Assembly (NCBI GenBank): GCA_947493945.1
Contig: CANLSR010000003.1
Coordinates: 124,001-188,000 of the forward strand
Length of the DNA: 64,000 nt
Source: an uncultured bacterium
GTDB lineage: Bacteria > Bacteroidota > Rhodothermia > Rhodothermales > Rubricoccaceae
Reading direction: 5' to 3'
A program made the position numbers and the translations under genes. A model generated the notes under the pieces. It saw nothing but the letters and a program-made list of their open reading frames with translations, was not told the origin of the DNA and did no database searches. This document shows, one piece after another, positions 1-11,506 of this stretch. Positions within the stretch are counted from its first letter, which is position 1; each line of letters opens with the position of its first letter.

Positions 1-617
1 TCCAGGATCTCGCGCTTGGTGTGGTCGCGCTCGATCGCGCGCGCCGCCAGCGCCTCCTTGGCCTTGCGCTCCAGCGTGCTGGCGCTGCCGATCTCGTCGG
101 GGAACAGGTTGCGGGCGAGCTGCTGGGTCACCGTCGAGCCCCCCTGGCGGTCGCCCCGGGCCGTCGCCCAGATGGCGCCGACGGTGCGCCGGGCGTCGAC
201 GCCGCCGTGGCGGTAGAACGCCCGGTCCTCGGTCGCGACCAGCGCGTCGACCAGGTGGATGGGGATGGAGTCGAGCGGGACCCACTCGCGGAAGTCGGGC
301 TCGAACTGCGTCAGCCGCTCGCCGCGCGCGTCGAGCACGACGGACGCCTGGGCCTGGGTGGCCCGCGAGAGCGCGTAGGCGTCGGGCAACTCGGGCACGA
401 GGGACCACGCGTACGCCGCGCCGGCCAGCACGACCAGCACCCCGGCGCAGGCGAGCGTCGCCAGCGGCACGCCCACGGCCACCGCCAGCCGGCGGCCCCA
501 CCCGGCCTCGGCGTCGGTCACGGCCCGCCAGTACCGGCGCACCGGGTTGCGCGACGGCGGAGGCGCCGGGGCGGGCCGAGGCGGGGCGGGGCGGGCGATG
601 GTGGGACGCAGGTCCAC
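1..617 (-). CDS. Penicillin-binding protein 1A-type transglycosylase/transpeptidase, N-terminal part (runs off left edge)
   Basis: Reverse complement of 1-60 reads KEALAARAIERDHTKREILE, typical of the GT51 glycosyltransferase domain; upstream hydrophobic segment LAVAVGVPLATLACAGVLVVLAGAAYAW. Start (GTG at 617) is a guess. Confidence 0.8.
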   Translation of the reverse strand, partial: MDLRPTIARPAPPRPAPAPPPSRNPVRRYWRAVTDAEAGWGRRLAVAVGVPLATLACAGVLVVLAGAAYAWSLVPELPDAYALSRATQAQASVVLDARGERLTQFEPDFREWVPLDSIPIHLVDALVATEDRAFYRHGGVDARRTVGAIWATARGDRQGGSTVTQQLARNLFPDEIGSASTLERKAKEALAARAIERDHTKREIL

Positions 618-931
618 GGTCGGGGTGCGGGGGCGGACGGTAGGGTATCGGCGTCGGGCGCCAACTCCAAACTCGCTGTCTGGGGAGGGCGGTTCAACGC
701 CCTGCCCGCCGCGTCCGTGCACGGTCGTTGCCGTGGCCGCGCCGTTGTCTCCCCACGTGCGTCGGCTTGCCGGCCTCCGCTCCCCCGCTCCAACGTCCGC
801 CCGGCCCGGCCAGCTGCCGGTTGCACCACGGCCGGGGGCGCTACAGCGACGGCGCGACGCGCGCCACGCCGGGCGACTACGCCGGGACGGCCCGCGAGTG
901 CGCGACGGCGCCGGACCGCGACCCGTTGGCG

Positions 932-2815
932 CTACAGCCCGTAGTGCTTGCGGATGGCGGACTGCGAGGACTGGACGGACTTTAGCGTCTCCTTGAGCAG
1001 GTTCTGCTGGCTCTTGTGCATCACGTCCGGGTCCACCAGGTCGCTCGGCGTCTCGCCGCGCTCGGCCGCCTGCATCTGCTCGCGCAGGTGGACGTCGACC
1101 AGCGTCGTGAACGGCGGGACCAGCGCCTTGGCCTGGGCCGCCAGCGGGTGGCCGGTGCGGGCCACCTCGCGCAGCCGGTCGAACGTGTTGGCCGACTCCA
1201 GGTACGACGCGTCGATGGCCATCGCGCGCGCCAGCCGCACGATGGGCAGCACGGCCCGCTTGCGCAGGTCGAGGCCCGTCCGCCCGCCGACCTCCTCCAC
1301 CTCGATGCGGCCGAACGTCGAGAGCGGGATGTCGATCCGGGTGCCCTCGCGGGCCAGGATCTTGGCCAGCCGCTCGTTGGGCAGGTGGGCCGCGATGGCC
1401 TGGCGGAGCGCCTGGCCCAGCTCCTCGTCGCCGTACAACGTGCGCAGGTCGAAGCAGAGCGCGGCGCGCGACGTGGACTCGGCGTCGGTCCCCGAGGCCC
1501 ACGCCTCGTAGGCGGCCCGCCACGACGAGAGCGGCTGGCGGAACGCCTCGGCGCTGGCGTCGATGCCGTTTTTCGGGTCGCCGAAGCCACACTGTTGAAA
1601 CGCCTTGCCGGCGCGCGTCGCCAGCCGCTCGTAGTAGACCGCCGCGCGCTCGGCGTCGGCGGGGTCGGGGTCGGCGTAGACCAGGCCGTTGTCCTGCCAC
1701 GCCCGCAGCACGGACTCGCGCCGGCCCGAGGCGCCGAACGTGATCCAGGCCCACGGCCCGCGGAACACGTCGTCGCCCAGCTCGGCCGCCAGCTCGGCCT
1801 CGACGGTGCGCAGCACCTGGCGCTTGAGCTGGTCGTCGACCTCGGTCACGAGGTCGAGGAGGTCCTCGGAGTGGACGCCCTGGTGGTAGAGCCGGTAGAG
1901 GCGGCGGCTGGAGTCGGCGCGCAGGCCGGCCAGCTCCTCGACGGAGCGGGCGCGCTCGAGCCGCTCGGTCGTGGCCACCGGGTCCAGGCCGCGGTAGTGG
2001 CTCATGTCCTCGGCCGTGAGCAGGCCCCGGAGCCGCCCGTCCTCGCCGTCGACCACGACCACGCGGCGGACCCGCTCGCGCATCATCGTCCGCATGGCGT
2101 CGAACAGCCGCTCGTTGGTGCCGAGGGCGATCGGCGGGCGCTCCACGAGGTCCATCACCGAGCCCCCCGTGCCCATCTGCCCCGCCAGCACCCGCTTGAC
2201 CAGGTCCCCCTCGGTCACGACGCCCATCGGCACGCGGTCCTGGACGAGCACGACCGCGTCGCTGTCGAGCTGGGCCATCGCCTGGGCCGTCTCCAGGATC
2301 GTGGCGCCCACCTCGACCGTCGGCGGCTCGGCCCGGAGCACGTCGCCCAGGGTGGTGTCGAAGAGCAGGAACGCGCCGCTCGCGTCGATGTCCTCGTCCA
2401 GCATCCGGACGTAGCGCTGGATGTCGGACTCGAAGTAGCCGCGGAACGCCTCGTTCTCGTCCACCAGTCGGGTAAAGCTGTCGGCGGCGATCAACGCGCA
2501 CGACGTCTGCTGGACGGCGCGGGCCTCGTAGGGCAGCGCGCCGCCCTGGAGCAGCCCGTACGACCCGAACTGCGAGCCGGCGCCGGCCATGTCGACGGTC
2601 CGCCCGGTCTCGGCCTCCTGCAACCGCACCAGGCCCTCGGTGACGACGTAGAGCGCGCGGTGGATGTCGTCGCCCTGCTGCAGGATCAGCTCGCCCGGCG
2701 CGTAGAGCTCCAGGGTCATCTTCTGGAGCAGCGACTGGCGCTCGTCGTCGGAGAGAATGTCGAAGGGTTCCGTCTCAGCGAGAAGGTCGGCGATCTGGGC
2801 GGAGAGGGAAGCCAT
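932..2815 (-). CDS. cNMP-binding / CBS-pair / DUF294-type putative nucleotidyltransferase signalling protein
   Basis: 627 aa; N-terminal cyclic-nucleotide-binding-like region (LYAPGELILQQGDDIHRALYVVTEGLVRL), CBS-like repeats (VLVQDRVPMGVVTEGDLVKRV), then ITFGASGRRESVLRAWQDNGLVYAD nucleotidyltransferase-like motif. Confidence 0.85.
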   Translation of the reverse strand: MASLSAQIADLLAETEPFDILSDDERQSLLQKMTLELYAPGELILQQGDDIHRALYVVTEGLVRLQEAETGRTVDMAGAGSQFGSYGLLQGGALPYEARAVQQTSCALIAADSFTRLVDENEAFRGYFESDIQRYVRMLDEDIDASGAFLLFDTTLGDVLRAEPPTVEVGATILETAQAMAQLDSDAVVLVQDRVPMGVVTEGDLVKRVLAGQMGTGGSVMDLVERPPIALGTNERLFDAMRTMMRERVRRVVVVDGEDGRLRGLLTAEDMSHYRGLDPVATTERLERARSVEELAGLRADSSRRLYRLYHQGVHSEDLLDLVTEVDDQLKRQVLRTVEAELAAELGDDVFRGPWAWITFGASGRRESVLRAWQDNGLVYADPDPADAERAAVYYERLATRAGKAFQQCGFGDPKNGIDASAEAFRQPLSSWRAAYEAWASGTDAESTSRAALCFDLRTLYGDEELGQALRQAIAAHLPNERLAKILAREGTRIDIPLSTFGRIEVEEVGGRTGLDLRKRAVLPIVRLARAMAIDASYLESANTFDRLREVARTGHPLAAQAKALVPPFTTLVDVHLREQMQAAERGETPSDLVDPDVMHKSQQNLLKETLKSVQSSQSAIRKHYGL

Positions 2816-3026
2816 GCGGGGCGGTCAGGTGGAGGCGGCTAGGACGCAGACGGGCGGTCTCAGATCCCTGACCGGCCGCGACCCGACGTGCGGGCCCGGG
2901 AACGGCGCCCACAGCGGAGGCGCCACGCCCTCCCCGGGCTCCGCTCCGTTGTGCCCCACCGCGGGCGCCCTCCCGGCACGATCCGTGCCTAGACTTTCTC
3001 CCCGGCCTTCCCCCCGCGCCCGCCGC

Positions 3027-4289
3027 ATGCGCCTTCCGCTCCTCCTCGCCGCCTTGCTCACCGTCGCCGCCAGCGCGGCGGCCCAGGACGGCGCCCGCCT
3101 CACCACCTTCGTCGACTGCCAGGGCTACGTGCCCGGCTGCGACCAGGACTTTTTCCAGACCGAGATCGGCTTCGCGCGGTTCGTCCGCGACCCGGCCGAC
3201 GCGGCCGTCTACGTGCTCGTCGTGGACGAGGACACCGGAGGCGGGGGCGACCGCTACACCTTGCTCTTCGAGGGCCGGCGCGGCGCCGCCCAAGGCCGCC
3301 GAGACACGCTGGTGACGTCGACGCCGCCCGGAGCCTCCGACGACGACCAGCGCCGCGCGCTGCTCGGGCGGCTGGCGCTCGGGCTGGCCGGCTTCGCCAG
3401 CCGCACGGGCCTGGCCGACCGCCTGGCCGTGACCTACGACGCGCCGACCGACGAGGCGGCCGGTGGCGCCGAGGACGAGCGCGACCCGTGGAACAGCTGG
3501 GTCTTCCGCGTCGACGGCCGCGGGTTTTTCAGCGGGCAGGCCCAGTCCAGGTCTGGCAACATGTTCGGGTCGTTCTCGGCGTCGCGCGTGACGGAGGCGT
3601 TCAAGGTGTCCATCCGGCCACGAGCCAGCTTCAACTTCAACGCGTTCGAGCTGTCCGACAGCACCACCTTCGAGACGAGCAACGCGAGCTACGGCCTCAG
3701 CGCCCGGGCAGTCAAGAGCCTCGGGAGCCACTGGTCGGCGGGCGTCGGGGCGAACCTGTCGCGGAGCACGTTCGCCAACGTCGACGGGTCGGTCCAGATC
3801 GGGCCGGCCGTCGAGTACAACCTCTACCCCTACGCCGAGTCCACCCAGCGCCAGCTGTTGGTCAGCTACAACGCCAGCCTGCGGGCCGTCGCGTACCAGG
3901 ACACGACCATCTTTTTGAAGACCGGCGAGGTGCTGGGCCAGCACGGGGTCAACGTCGTGGCCGAGTTTGCACAGCCGTGGGGCTCGGTGGACGTCTTCTC
4001 CGGGGCCACGCAGTACCTCGGCGCCGACCGCTTCGACAAGTACAACCTGTCGATCGGCGGCGGCGTGGACCTGCGGCTGCTCCGCGGTCTGAGCCTTCGC
4101 CTCGACGGCCGCTACGAGTTCGTCCGCGACCAGATCGGGCTCCGCGCCGAGAACGCGACCGACGGCGAGATCCTGACCAACCAGTTCGAGTTGGCCACGG
4201 GCTACTCGTACTTCGGGTCGGTCGGCATCTCGTACTCGTTCGGCTCCATCTTCAACCAGGTCGTCAACCCGCGCCTGCCCACCCTGTGA
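3027..4289 (+). CDS. Predicted outer-membrane beta-barrel protein with signal peptide
   Basis: MRLPLLLAALLTVAASAAAQ signal peptide; alternating amphipathic strands with aromatic residues and terminal YSYFGSVGISYSFGSIF. Start trimmed from the ORF-track start at 2757. Confidence 0.7.
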   Translation: MRLPLLLAALLTVAASAAAQDGARLTTFVDCQGYVPGCDQDFFQTEIGFARFVRDPADAAVYVLVVDEDTGGGGDRYTLLFEGRRGAAQGRRDTLVTSTPPGASDDDQRRALLGRLALGLAGFASRTGLADRLAVTYDAPTDEAAGGAEDERDPWNSWVFRVDGRGFFSGQAQSRSGNMFGSFSASRVTEAFKVSIRPRASFNFNAFELSDSTTFETSNASYGLSARAVKSLGSHWSAGVGANLSRSTFANVDGSVQIGPAVEYNLYPYAESTQRQLLVSYNASLRAVAYQDTTIFLKTGEVLGQHGVNVVAEFAQPWGSVDVFSGATQYLGADRFDKYNLSIGGGVDLRLLRGLSLRLDGRYEFVRDQIGLRAENATDGEILTNQFELATGYSYFGSVGISYSFGSIFNQVVNPRLPTL

Positions 4290-4299
4290 CCGACACCCT

Positions 4300-4992
4300 G
4301 TGACCGACTGGCGCCACCAGCTGGCCGCGCTCTACCGCGACGGCCTCTACGACCAACCGGCCGGCGACCGGATGTTCAACCCGTACCGCGACACGGACGC
4401 CCGCGACGCCTCGCCCGAGGCGCCCGCGACCCGGCGGGCCAACCTGGAGGCGGCGCTCGACGCCGTCGCGCGGGCGTCGTCCGGCCGCCGGCCCGAGGTG
4501 CTGGTCGTGGCCGAGGCGCCCGGCCCCTGGGGCTGCCGCTTTTCGGGCGTCCCGTTCACCAACGAGCGCCAGCTGCTCGACCCGGCGTTCCCGGTCCACG
4601 GCCGCCCCACGTCGGGCCGGTTCGCGGAGACGGGCGAGCCAATCAAGGAGTACAGCGGCTCGATCTACTGGGGCGCCATGCTGCCGCACTGGGGCCGGTT
4701 CTGGACCTGGAACGCCGTCCCGACGCACCCCCACAAAGCGGGCGAGCCGCTGACGATCCGCACGCCGGGCATGCGCGAGGTGCGCCGCTGGCACGACCTG
4801 CTGGCGGCGACGGTCGGCGTGCTGGAACCGGAGGCGGTGGTGGCCGTCGGGCGCAAGGCCGAGGGCGCGCTGGAGGCCGTCGGCGCCGATCCGGTCTACG
4901 TGCGCCACCCGAGCCAGGGCGGGGCGACGTTGTTCCGGGAGGGCGTGGCGGCGCTGTGGGAGCGGTTGGGGCCGCCGCCGCGCCGCGGCTAG
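4300..4992 (+). CDS. Uracil-DNA glycosylase superfamily protein
   Basis: VLVVAEAPGPWGCRFSGVPFTNERQ..., WNAVPTHPHKAGEPLTIRTPGMREVRRW, VVAVGRKAEGALE, VRHPSQGG motifs. Confidence 0.75.
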   Translation: MTDWRHQLAALYRDGLYDQPAGDRMFNPYRDTDARDASPEAPATRRANLEAALDAVARASSGRRPEVLVVAEAPGPWGCRFSGVPFTNERQLLDPAFPVHGRPTSGRFAETGEPIKEYSGSIYWGAMLPHWGRFWTWNAVPTHPHKAGEPLTIRTPGMREVRRWHDLLAATVGVLEPEAVVAVGRKAEGALEAVGADPVYVRHPSQGGATLFREGVAALWERLGPPPRRG

Positions 4993-5888
4993 CTCAGGCG
5001 CACCTGGCGGATAAACCGGCGCACGGCCACGCTCGACGCCATCAGCCCCAGCACCACGCCCAGCGCAACGAGCGCCAGGATCGACGGCAGCGGCGAGCCG
5101 CCGGGCCAGCCCACCGCCGACCCGCCGCCGTCGGCGGAGGCGATAAAGCTCAAGAACAGGCCGTACAGGCCCCACAGCGCCAGCCCGGCCACGACGCCCG
5201 CCGCCAGCCCCTGGATCACGCCCTCGACCAAGAACGGCCGGCGGATAAAGCCGTTGGTCGCGCCCACCAGCTTCATCGTCCGGATCAGCATCCGGCGCGC
5301 GTAGATCGACAGCCGGACCGTGTTGCCGACCAGCAGCAGCGCCGCCACCACCACCAGGAGCGCGACGGCCAGCCCGACGCCCGAAATCACGCGCAGGTTG
5401 CGCTCGACGGCCTCCACCGAGGCCCGGTCGTAGGCGACCTCGTCCACCGACGACCACCCGCCGACCGCCTCGACGAAGGCGGCGAGCGAGTCGGGCGAGG
5501 CGTGGTCGCCGCCCAGGCGCACGCGGTAGCTGGCGGGCAGGAACTGGGCGTCGTCGTAGAGGTCGGCCTCGGCGCCGAAGTCCTGGGCGAAGATCTCCGA
5601 CGCCTCTTGGCGCGAGATGTAGCGGACCGAGTCGACGCCGGCGACGCCGCGCAACCGGTCGCCCACGCCGGTCGCCGTCTCGGGAGACGTGTCGTCCTCC
5701 AAGAACACCTCGACCTCGCTGGCCCGCTGGCGGAGCGTCTCGGCGACGTTCTGGCCCTGCCAGCCCAGCAGCGCGAAGATGCCGATCAGGACGAGCGCGA
5801 TGGCGAGCGCGGCGACGCTGGTGGCCGCGGCCAGCTTGGCCCGGCGGAAGCCGGCCAGCCCTTCGAGGATCGTGTAGGAGAGCGCCAA
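4989..5888 (-). CDS. ftsX: Cell division ABC transporter permease FtsX
   Basis: FtsX-type topology and motifs (EVEVFLEDDTSPETATGVGDRLRGVAGVDSVRYISRQEASEIFAQDFG; four TM segments). A TTG start at 5888 is proposed because a terminator and a promoter-like motif lie inside the longer ORF. Confidence 0.85.
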   Translation of the reverse strand: MALSYTILEGLAGFRRAKLAAATSVAALAIALVLIGIFALLGWQGQNVAETLRQRASEVEVFLEDDTSPETATGVGDRLRGVAGVDSVRYISRQEASEIFAQDFGAEADLYDDAQFLPASYRVRLGGDHASPDSLAAFVEAVGGWSSVDEVAYDRASVEAVERNLRVISGVGLAVALLVVVAALLLVGNTVRLSIYARRMLIRTMKLVGATNGFIRRPFLVEGVIQGLAAGVVAGLALWGLYGLFLSFIASADGGGSAVGWPGGSPLPSILALVALGVVLGLMASSVAVRRFIRQVRLS

Positions 5889-5968
5889 CGCGGGTCGGGG
5901 GGGATACGCCGCAAAGGTAGCGCCCGGCGGGCGGGCGCCGGCGGCCGGGTCGCGCTGCCAGTCGGCAC

Positions 5969-6006
5969 AAAAAGAGAGCGCCCGACGGTCAAACCGCCGG
6001 ACGCTC
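5969..6006 (-). terminator. Rho-independent terminator between atpC and ftsX
   Basis: On the minus strand GAGCG-t-CCG-g-CGGT..ACCG..CGG..CGCTC interrupted stem followed by tcTTTTTG. Confidence 0.7.
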
Positions 6007-6158
6007 AACACGGGGAGCTCGCCCTGGAGGGCGGGGCTGGGCGTGCTCGACCCGATGCCCCAAGGTAGCCAGCGCCTCAGTGGGCGTCAAGAACGTTGCG
6101 CGAAGGCTTCTGGAGTGGCGTGTCAAGGCGCGGCCGGTGACCACCGACGCACGGGACA

Positions 6159-6178
6159 CGGGCGGCGCGCGCCGCCCG
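6159..6178. repeat. Perfect 20-bp palindrome CGGGCGGCGCGCGCCGCCCG
   Basis: Read directly; lies about 105 nt downstream of the atpC stop. Confidence 0.8.
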
Positions 6179-6283
6179 CCCACGCGGCGACGCTTCCTAG
6201 CACGGGCGCCGGTGCGGGCGCCGGCAACACGGGCCCCGGCCAGCGGTCTGGAGCTCTCGGTGACCGCGCGGGCCCCTCGGACC

Positions 6284-6694
6284 CTAGACCGTGCCCATCG
6301 CGGTGCGGAGGCGGTTGCGGGCCCGGTCGCGCTCGGCCTCGATGGCCGCGCGCTCCTCGGGGCTGGTGGCCGCCGCCAGCCGCTCGGCGGCGCCCTCCTC
6401 GGCCGCCCGGGCACGCTCGACGTCGATGTCGCCGGCCGGCTCGGCGGTCTCGGCCAGCATGATCACGTGGTCGTCCAGGACCTCGACGAAGCCGCCTGAG
6501 GTGGCGAACCGGACGCGGTCGCCGGTCGTCGTCGTGACCTCGACCGTCCCGACGCGCGTGGCCGCCAGCATGGGCGCGTGGCCGCGCAACACCTCGAAGG
6601 CCCCCTCGGCGCCGGGCGCGCGGAAGCTGCGGGCCTCGCCGCGGTAGGCGGTCCGGTCGGGGGAGACGATCTCGACGAGCAGGGAGTCAGCCAT
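6284..6694 (-). CDS. atpC: F1Fo ATP synthase epsilon subunit
   Basis: LLVEIVSPDRTAYRGEARSFRAPGAEGAFEVLRGHAPMLAATRVG, adjacent to atpD. Confidence 0.95.
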   Translation of the reverse strand: MADSLLVEIVSPDRTAYRGEARSFRAPGAEGAFEVLRGHAPMLAATRVGTVEVTTTTGDRVRFATSGGFVEVLDDHVIMLAETAEPAGDIDVERARAAEEGAAERLAAATSPEERAAIEAERDRARNRLRTAMGTV

Positions 6695-6761
6695 GTCTAC
6701 GGAGGGATGGGGGATGCGGGACGGAGGGACGCGGGGGCCTCATGGCGCACCCCGCGTCCCT

Positions 6762-8381
<1,620 letters not shown>

Positions 8382-9716
8382 TCAAGGCGAACCTGTCCCG
8401 GACCCTTTCTGGATGGCTATCTCAATCTGGTCGAGAGCTGCGCTCATCACGGTCTCAACTATTTCATCCGCGTCGCTGCCTGTGGGGAGTCGATGGGGAA
8501 GCGAATACTCTCGCTCCACTGACGCAGGGCGGGTCCAGAGCGAGACAGATGCCTCTCGACTGTCGAGAACGTACTCGATTTTCGTCGTGGCCGGCTGTGT
8601 TTTCAGAAGACTAATAGTCCACTGAGCTTGAGTGCGTGTCCAGAATCCTTTGCGGATCATGTCTTCAGCCTTCCGTCCGTAGGAAATCCCTCCCGCCGAA
8701 TCGAAGACCATGACAGCCTCCTCATGCGTGCCGACGACTTGGGAGAGTTCAGCGATCCTCCCTCTTGTCTTCAGGATGAGAGGTAGAACGAAGTCTCTCC
8801 CGGCCTGCTCACGAAGCTCTCGCTCTGTGAAGCTCTCCTGCGCCCGCCCATCGACTGATCTGCTCAAAAGGGCCACACGACGACTGAATGACTCAGGGTC
8901 AGGTTCACCTCGAAGAGCCCTGAGATACAGTTCCATGGTCTCAGCCAACTCCTCCGCCACGAACCCGACTATCGGCTCATCGTCGCCAGCCCCTGCCTCC
9001 GCGAGCGCACCGTAGTAGACCGACCTGCGTTCTTGACGGAGCACCGCTGGTACGTAGCCTTCGCGCATAGAAAGGATGTTCATCAGCACCCGCGACGTGC
9101 GTCCGTTGCCATCGGGGAACGGATGAATCTCGACAAACCGATGGTGGAACACGGCGAGCCGGACAACGGGATGTAGCGCTTCACCCTCTCCGCTCGACAG
9201 CCATTCCATCAGGTCCGCCATCCGGCCGGGGACTTCCAGCGGCGGCGCGTAGTAATGAATCTCGCCGGTCGGCGTGCGGACATTGTTGGGGTGCTCTTTG
9301 TAGTCACCTCCTCGCATCATCCGGCGAACAAGAGTGCCCCTCGGGGTTTCAGCCTTGATCTCGTACTCCTCCCCCATCAACCGGAGGTGAATCTCCTTGA
9401 CGAAGTCCACTCGCAGCGGCTCGTCGTTGTTGACGAAGTCCTCGATGTACAGGATCACGTCGCGGTGTCGCTCAATATCGAGGTGGTCCTTGAGCGGTTT
9501 GCCATGCGCCGTCACACCTTCCATCAGCAGGGCGCGCGTCTCGCCGTAGGTCAGCGAGTTGCCCTCGATGGCGTTCGAGTGGTAGGTCCACTCCATGCGG
9601 AGGCGCTGCATGGCGCGGCCCGCCTGCTCGTCCGTGAGCGGGCGCATGGCGTCGATCTCGTCGCGGAGAGCGTCGACGCGGGCAAGGAGCGACGCGAGGT
9701 TGGCTGAGGGATCCAT
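8382..9716 (-). CDS. Fic domain protein (class II-like, N-terminal inhibitory helix)
   Basis: HPFPDGNGRTSR matches HxFx(D/E)GNGRxxR; N-terminal SNAIEGNSLT matches inhibitory (S/T)xxxE(G/N). Confidence 0.95.
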   Translation of the reverse strand: MDPSANLASLLARVDALRDEIDAMRPLTDEQAGRAMQRLRMEWTYHSNAIEGNSLTYGETRALLMEGVTAHGKPLKDHLDIERHRDVILYIEDFVNNDEPLRVDFVKEIHLRLMGEEYEIKAETPRGTLVRRMMRGGDYKEHPNNVRTPTGEIHYYAPPLEVPGRMADLMEWLSSGEGEALHPVVRLAVFHHRFVEIHPFPDGNGRTSRVLMNILSMREGYVPAVLRQERRSVYYGALAEAGAGDDEPIVGFVAEELAETMELYLRALRGEPDPESFSRRVALLSRSVDGRAQESFTERELREQAGRDFVLPLILKTRGRIAELSQVVGTHEEAVMVFDSAGGISYGRKAEDMIRKGFWTRTQAQWTISLLKTQPATTKIEYVLDSREASVSLWTRPASVEREYSLPHRLPTGSDADEIVETVMSAALDQIEIAIQKGSGTGSP

Positions 9717-9813
9717 CGGTCTTGGGAAAGGCGACTCACCTAAGATGGACTCGGAACGGGACTCGGTGCGAGGTGCGGGTCGTACGCCCCGCCCTGCTGG
9801 AGGCGCTCAGGCT

Positions 9814-10323
9814 CTACGCCGCCTGCTGGCGCTTGAGCTCGGCGTTGACGCGGACCAGCCCGACGACGAGCACCGCCAGCGAGCCGGCAAGCGCCACGAC
9901 AGAAATCGCCACCGTCGACGGAGCGTCGTCCGCGCCGTGCGCCACGGCCCAGACATCGAGCTGGACCAGCGTGAGCGCGACCAGCCCCACCGCAATGGCC
10001 CCGTAGACGATGTCCGCGACGCGGGCCAAGACCGGCGCTCGCTTCTCAGGCGGAAGCGCCAGGATGGCTTTCTTGTTGGGAATGTTGATGCCAGGCGCGT
10101 CGGGCCGCGCCAGTGACCATCGCATCTGGGCCTCGGCGAGCGCCGCCAACGCCAGACCGACGAGCGGAACGCCAAACCACGACCACACCGAACGGTCGGC
10201 CCAGGCGTCGGGTTGGCCGTTGGGGCCGAAGTGGACGGGAACGCGGGCCGGCACGTCGGGCCACAGCCACGCGGCCCAGGCCAGGAGCCCCAGCGCTAGA
10301 ACCCACATCAGTGCGCGTGCCAT
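9814..10323 (-). CDS. DUF1648/SdpI-like membrane protein
   Basis: WPDVPARVPVHFGPNGQPDAWADRSVWSWFGVPLVGLAL plus additional TM segments. Confidence 0.75.
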   Translation of the reverse strand: MARALMWVLALGLLAWAAWLWPDVPARVPVHFGPNGQPDAWADRSVWSWFGVPLVGLALAALAEAQMRWSLARPDAPGINIPNKKAILALPPEKRAPVLARVADIVYGAIAVGLVALTLVQLDVWAVAHGADDAPSTVAISVVALAGSLAVLVVGLVRVNAELKRQQAA

Positions 10324-10362
10324 CAGAGCGGTCGGAGTAGACGCTCCCTACGCGCAGAACGG

Positions 10363-11457
10363 CTAATAGTGTCGGTAGCCGCCGCCCTGGAGCGGGACGC
10401 GATTGCCGTCGGGCAGGCGCAGCACGACGCCCTCGTCGGGCTCCACGATCTGGCCGACGACGGCGTAGGTGTCCTTGGCCAGCTTGGGCGCGTCGGCCTC
10501 CGCCATCGTGAACAGCAGCTCGTAGTCCTCGCCGCCGTAGAGCACGTAGGCCTCGGCGCGGGCGTCGAAGCGCTGGGCCGCGAGCACCGTCTGGACGTGG
10601 ACGGGCAAGAGCCCGCCGTCGATCACCGCGCCAACGGTCCCAGCCTGGCTGAGGTGGTGCGCCTCCGACGCCAGCCCGTCCGACACGTCGATGAGCGACG
10701 TGGGGCGGACGCCGGCCTCGGCCCACGCCTGGACGCGGTCGAGCCGCGCCTGGGGCATCAGCTGGCGCTCGACGATGGTGGCGAACTCGGTCAGGTCCGG
10801 GCGGCTCTCGGCGGCGCCGTCGCCCTCGGACATGGCGTCCTTGCCCGCGATGAGCACCTGGAGACCGGCCGCGGCGCCGCCCAGGTCGCCGGTGACGCAC
10901 AGCAGGTCGCCAGGTTGGGCGCCGGCGCGCGTCACGATCTCGGATTCCATCGCCTCGCCGATGACCGTCACCGACAGCGTCAGCCGGGCCGAGGCCGTCG
11001 TGTCGCCGCCGACGACCGCCAGCCCGTAGCGCTCGCAGGCCTGGGTGATGCCGGTGTAGAGCGTCTCGGCGCCCTCGACGGACAGGTTGTTGGGCAGGCC
11101 CAGCGACACGGTCGCAAAGCGGGGCCGGGCGTTCATGGCCACCACGTCGCTCACGTTGACGGCGATGGCCTTCCAGCCCAGCGCCCGCAGCGGCACGTAC
11201 GTCCGGTCGAAGTGGACGCCCTCCACCAAGGCGTCCGTCGTGACCACGTGGACGCGGCTGGCGCCGTCCCCGCCGGCGCCGCCGACGCGGTAGACCGCCG
11301 CGTCGTCGCCCATGCCCACGACCAGGTCCCGGCCGCTGGCGGCGTCGCCCAGCGTGGCCGCCAGCCGGTCGATCAGGCCGAACTCGCCGACCTCGGAGAC
11401 GGGCGTAAACCGGAGGTCGCCGTCAGGCAACGGGGCGGACTCGGGGATCTCGGACAT
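10363..11457 (-). CDS. thiL: Thiamine-monophosphate kinase
   Basis: GEFGLIDRLAATLG...VVGMGDDAAVYR, DALVEGVHFDRTY, GWKAIAVNVSDVVAMNARP, IDVSDGLASEAHHL. Confidence 0.95.
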   Translation of the reverse strand: MSEIPESAPLPDGDLRFTPVSEVGEFGLIDRLAATLGDAASGRDLVVGMGDDAAVYRVGGAGGDGASRVHVVTTDALVEGVHFDRTYVPLRALGWKAIAVNVSDVVAMNARPRFATVSLGLPNNLSVEGAETLYTGITQACERYGLAVVGGDTTASARLTLSVTVIGEAMESEIVTRAGAQPGDLLCVTGDLGGAAAGLQVLIAGKDAMSEGDGAAESRPDLTEFATIVERQLMPQARLDRVQAWAEAGVRPTSLIDVSDGLASEAHHLSQAGTVGAVIDGGLLPVHVQTVLAAQRFDARAEAYVLYGGEDYELLFTMAEADAPKLAKDTYAVVGQIVEPDEGVVLRLPDGNRVPLQGGGYRHY

Positions 11458-11506
11458 AGAGGCAGGGGGTGGCTCCCCTCCCCTACCCGCTCGGCGGCCG
11501 TCCGGT

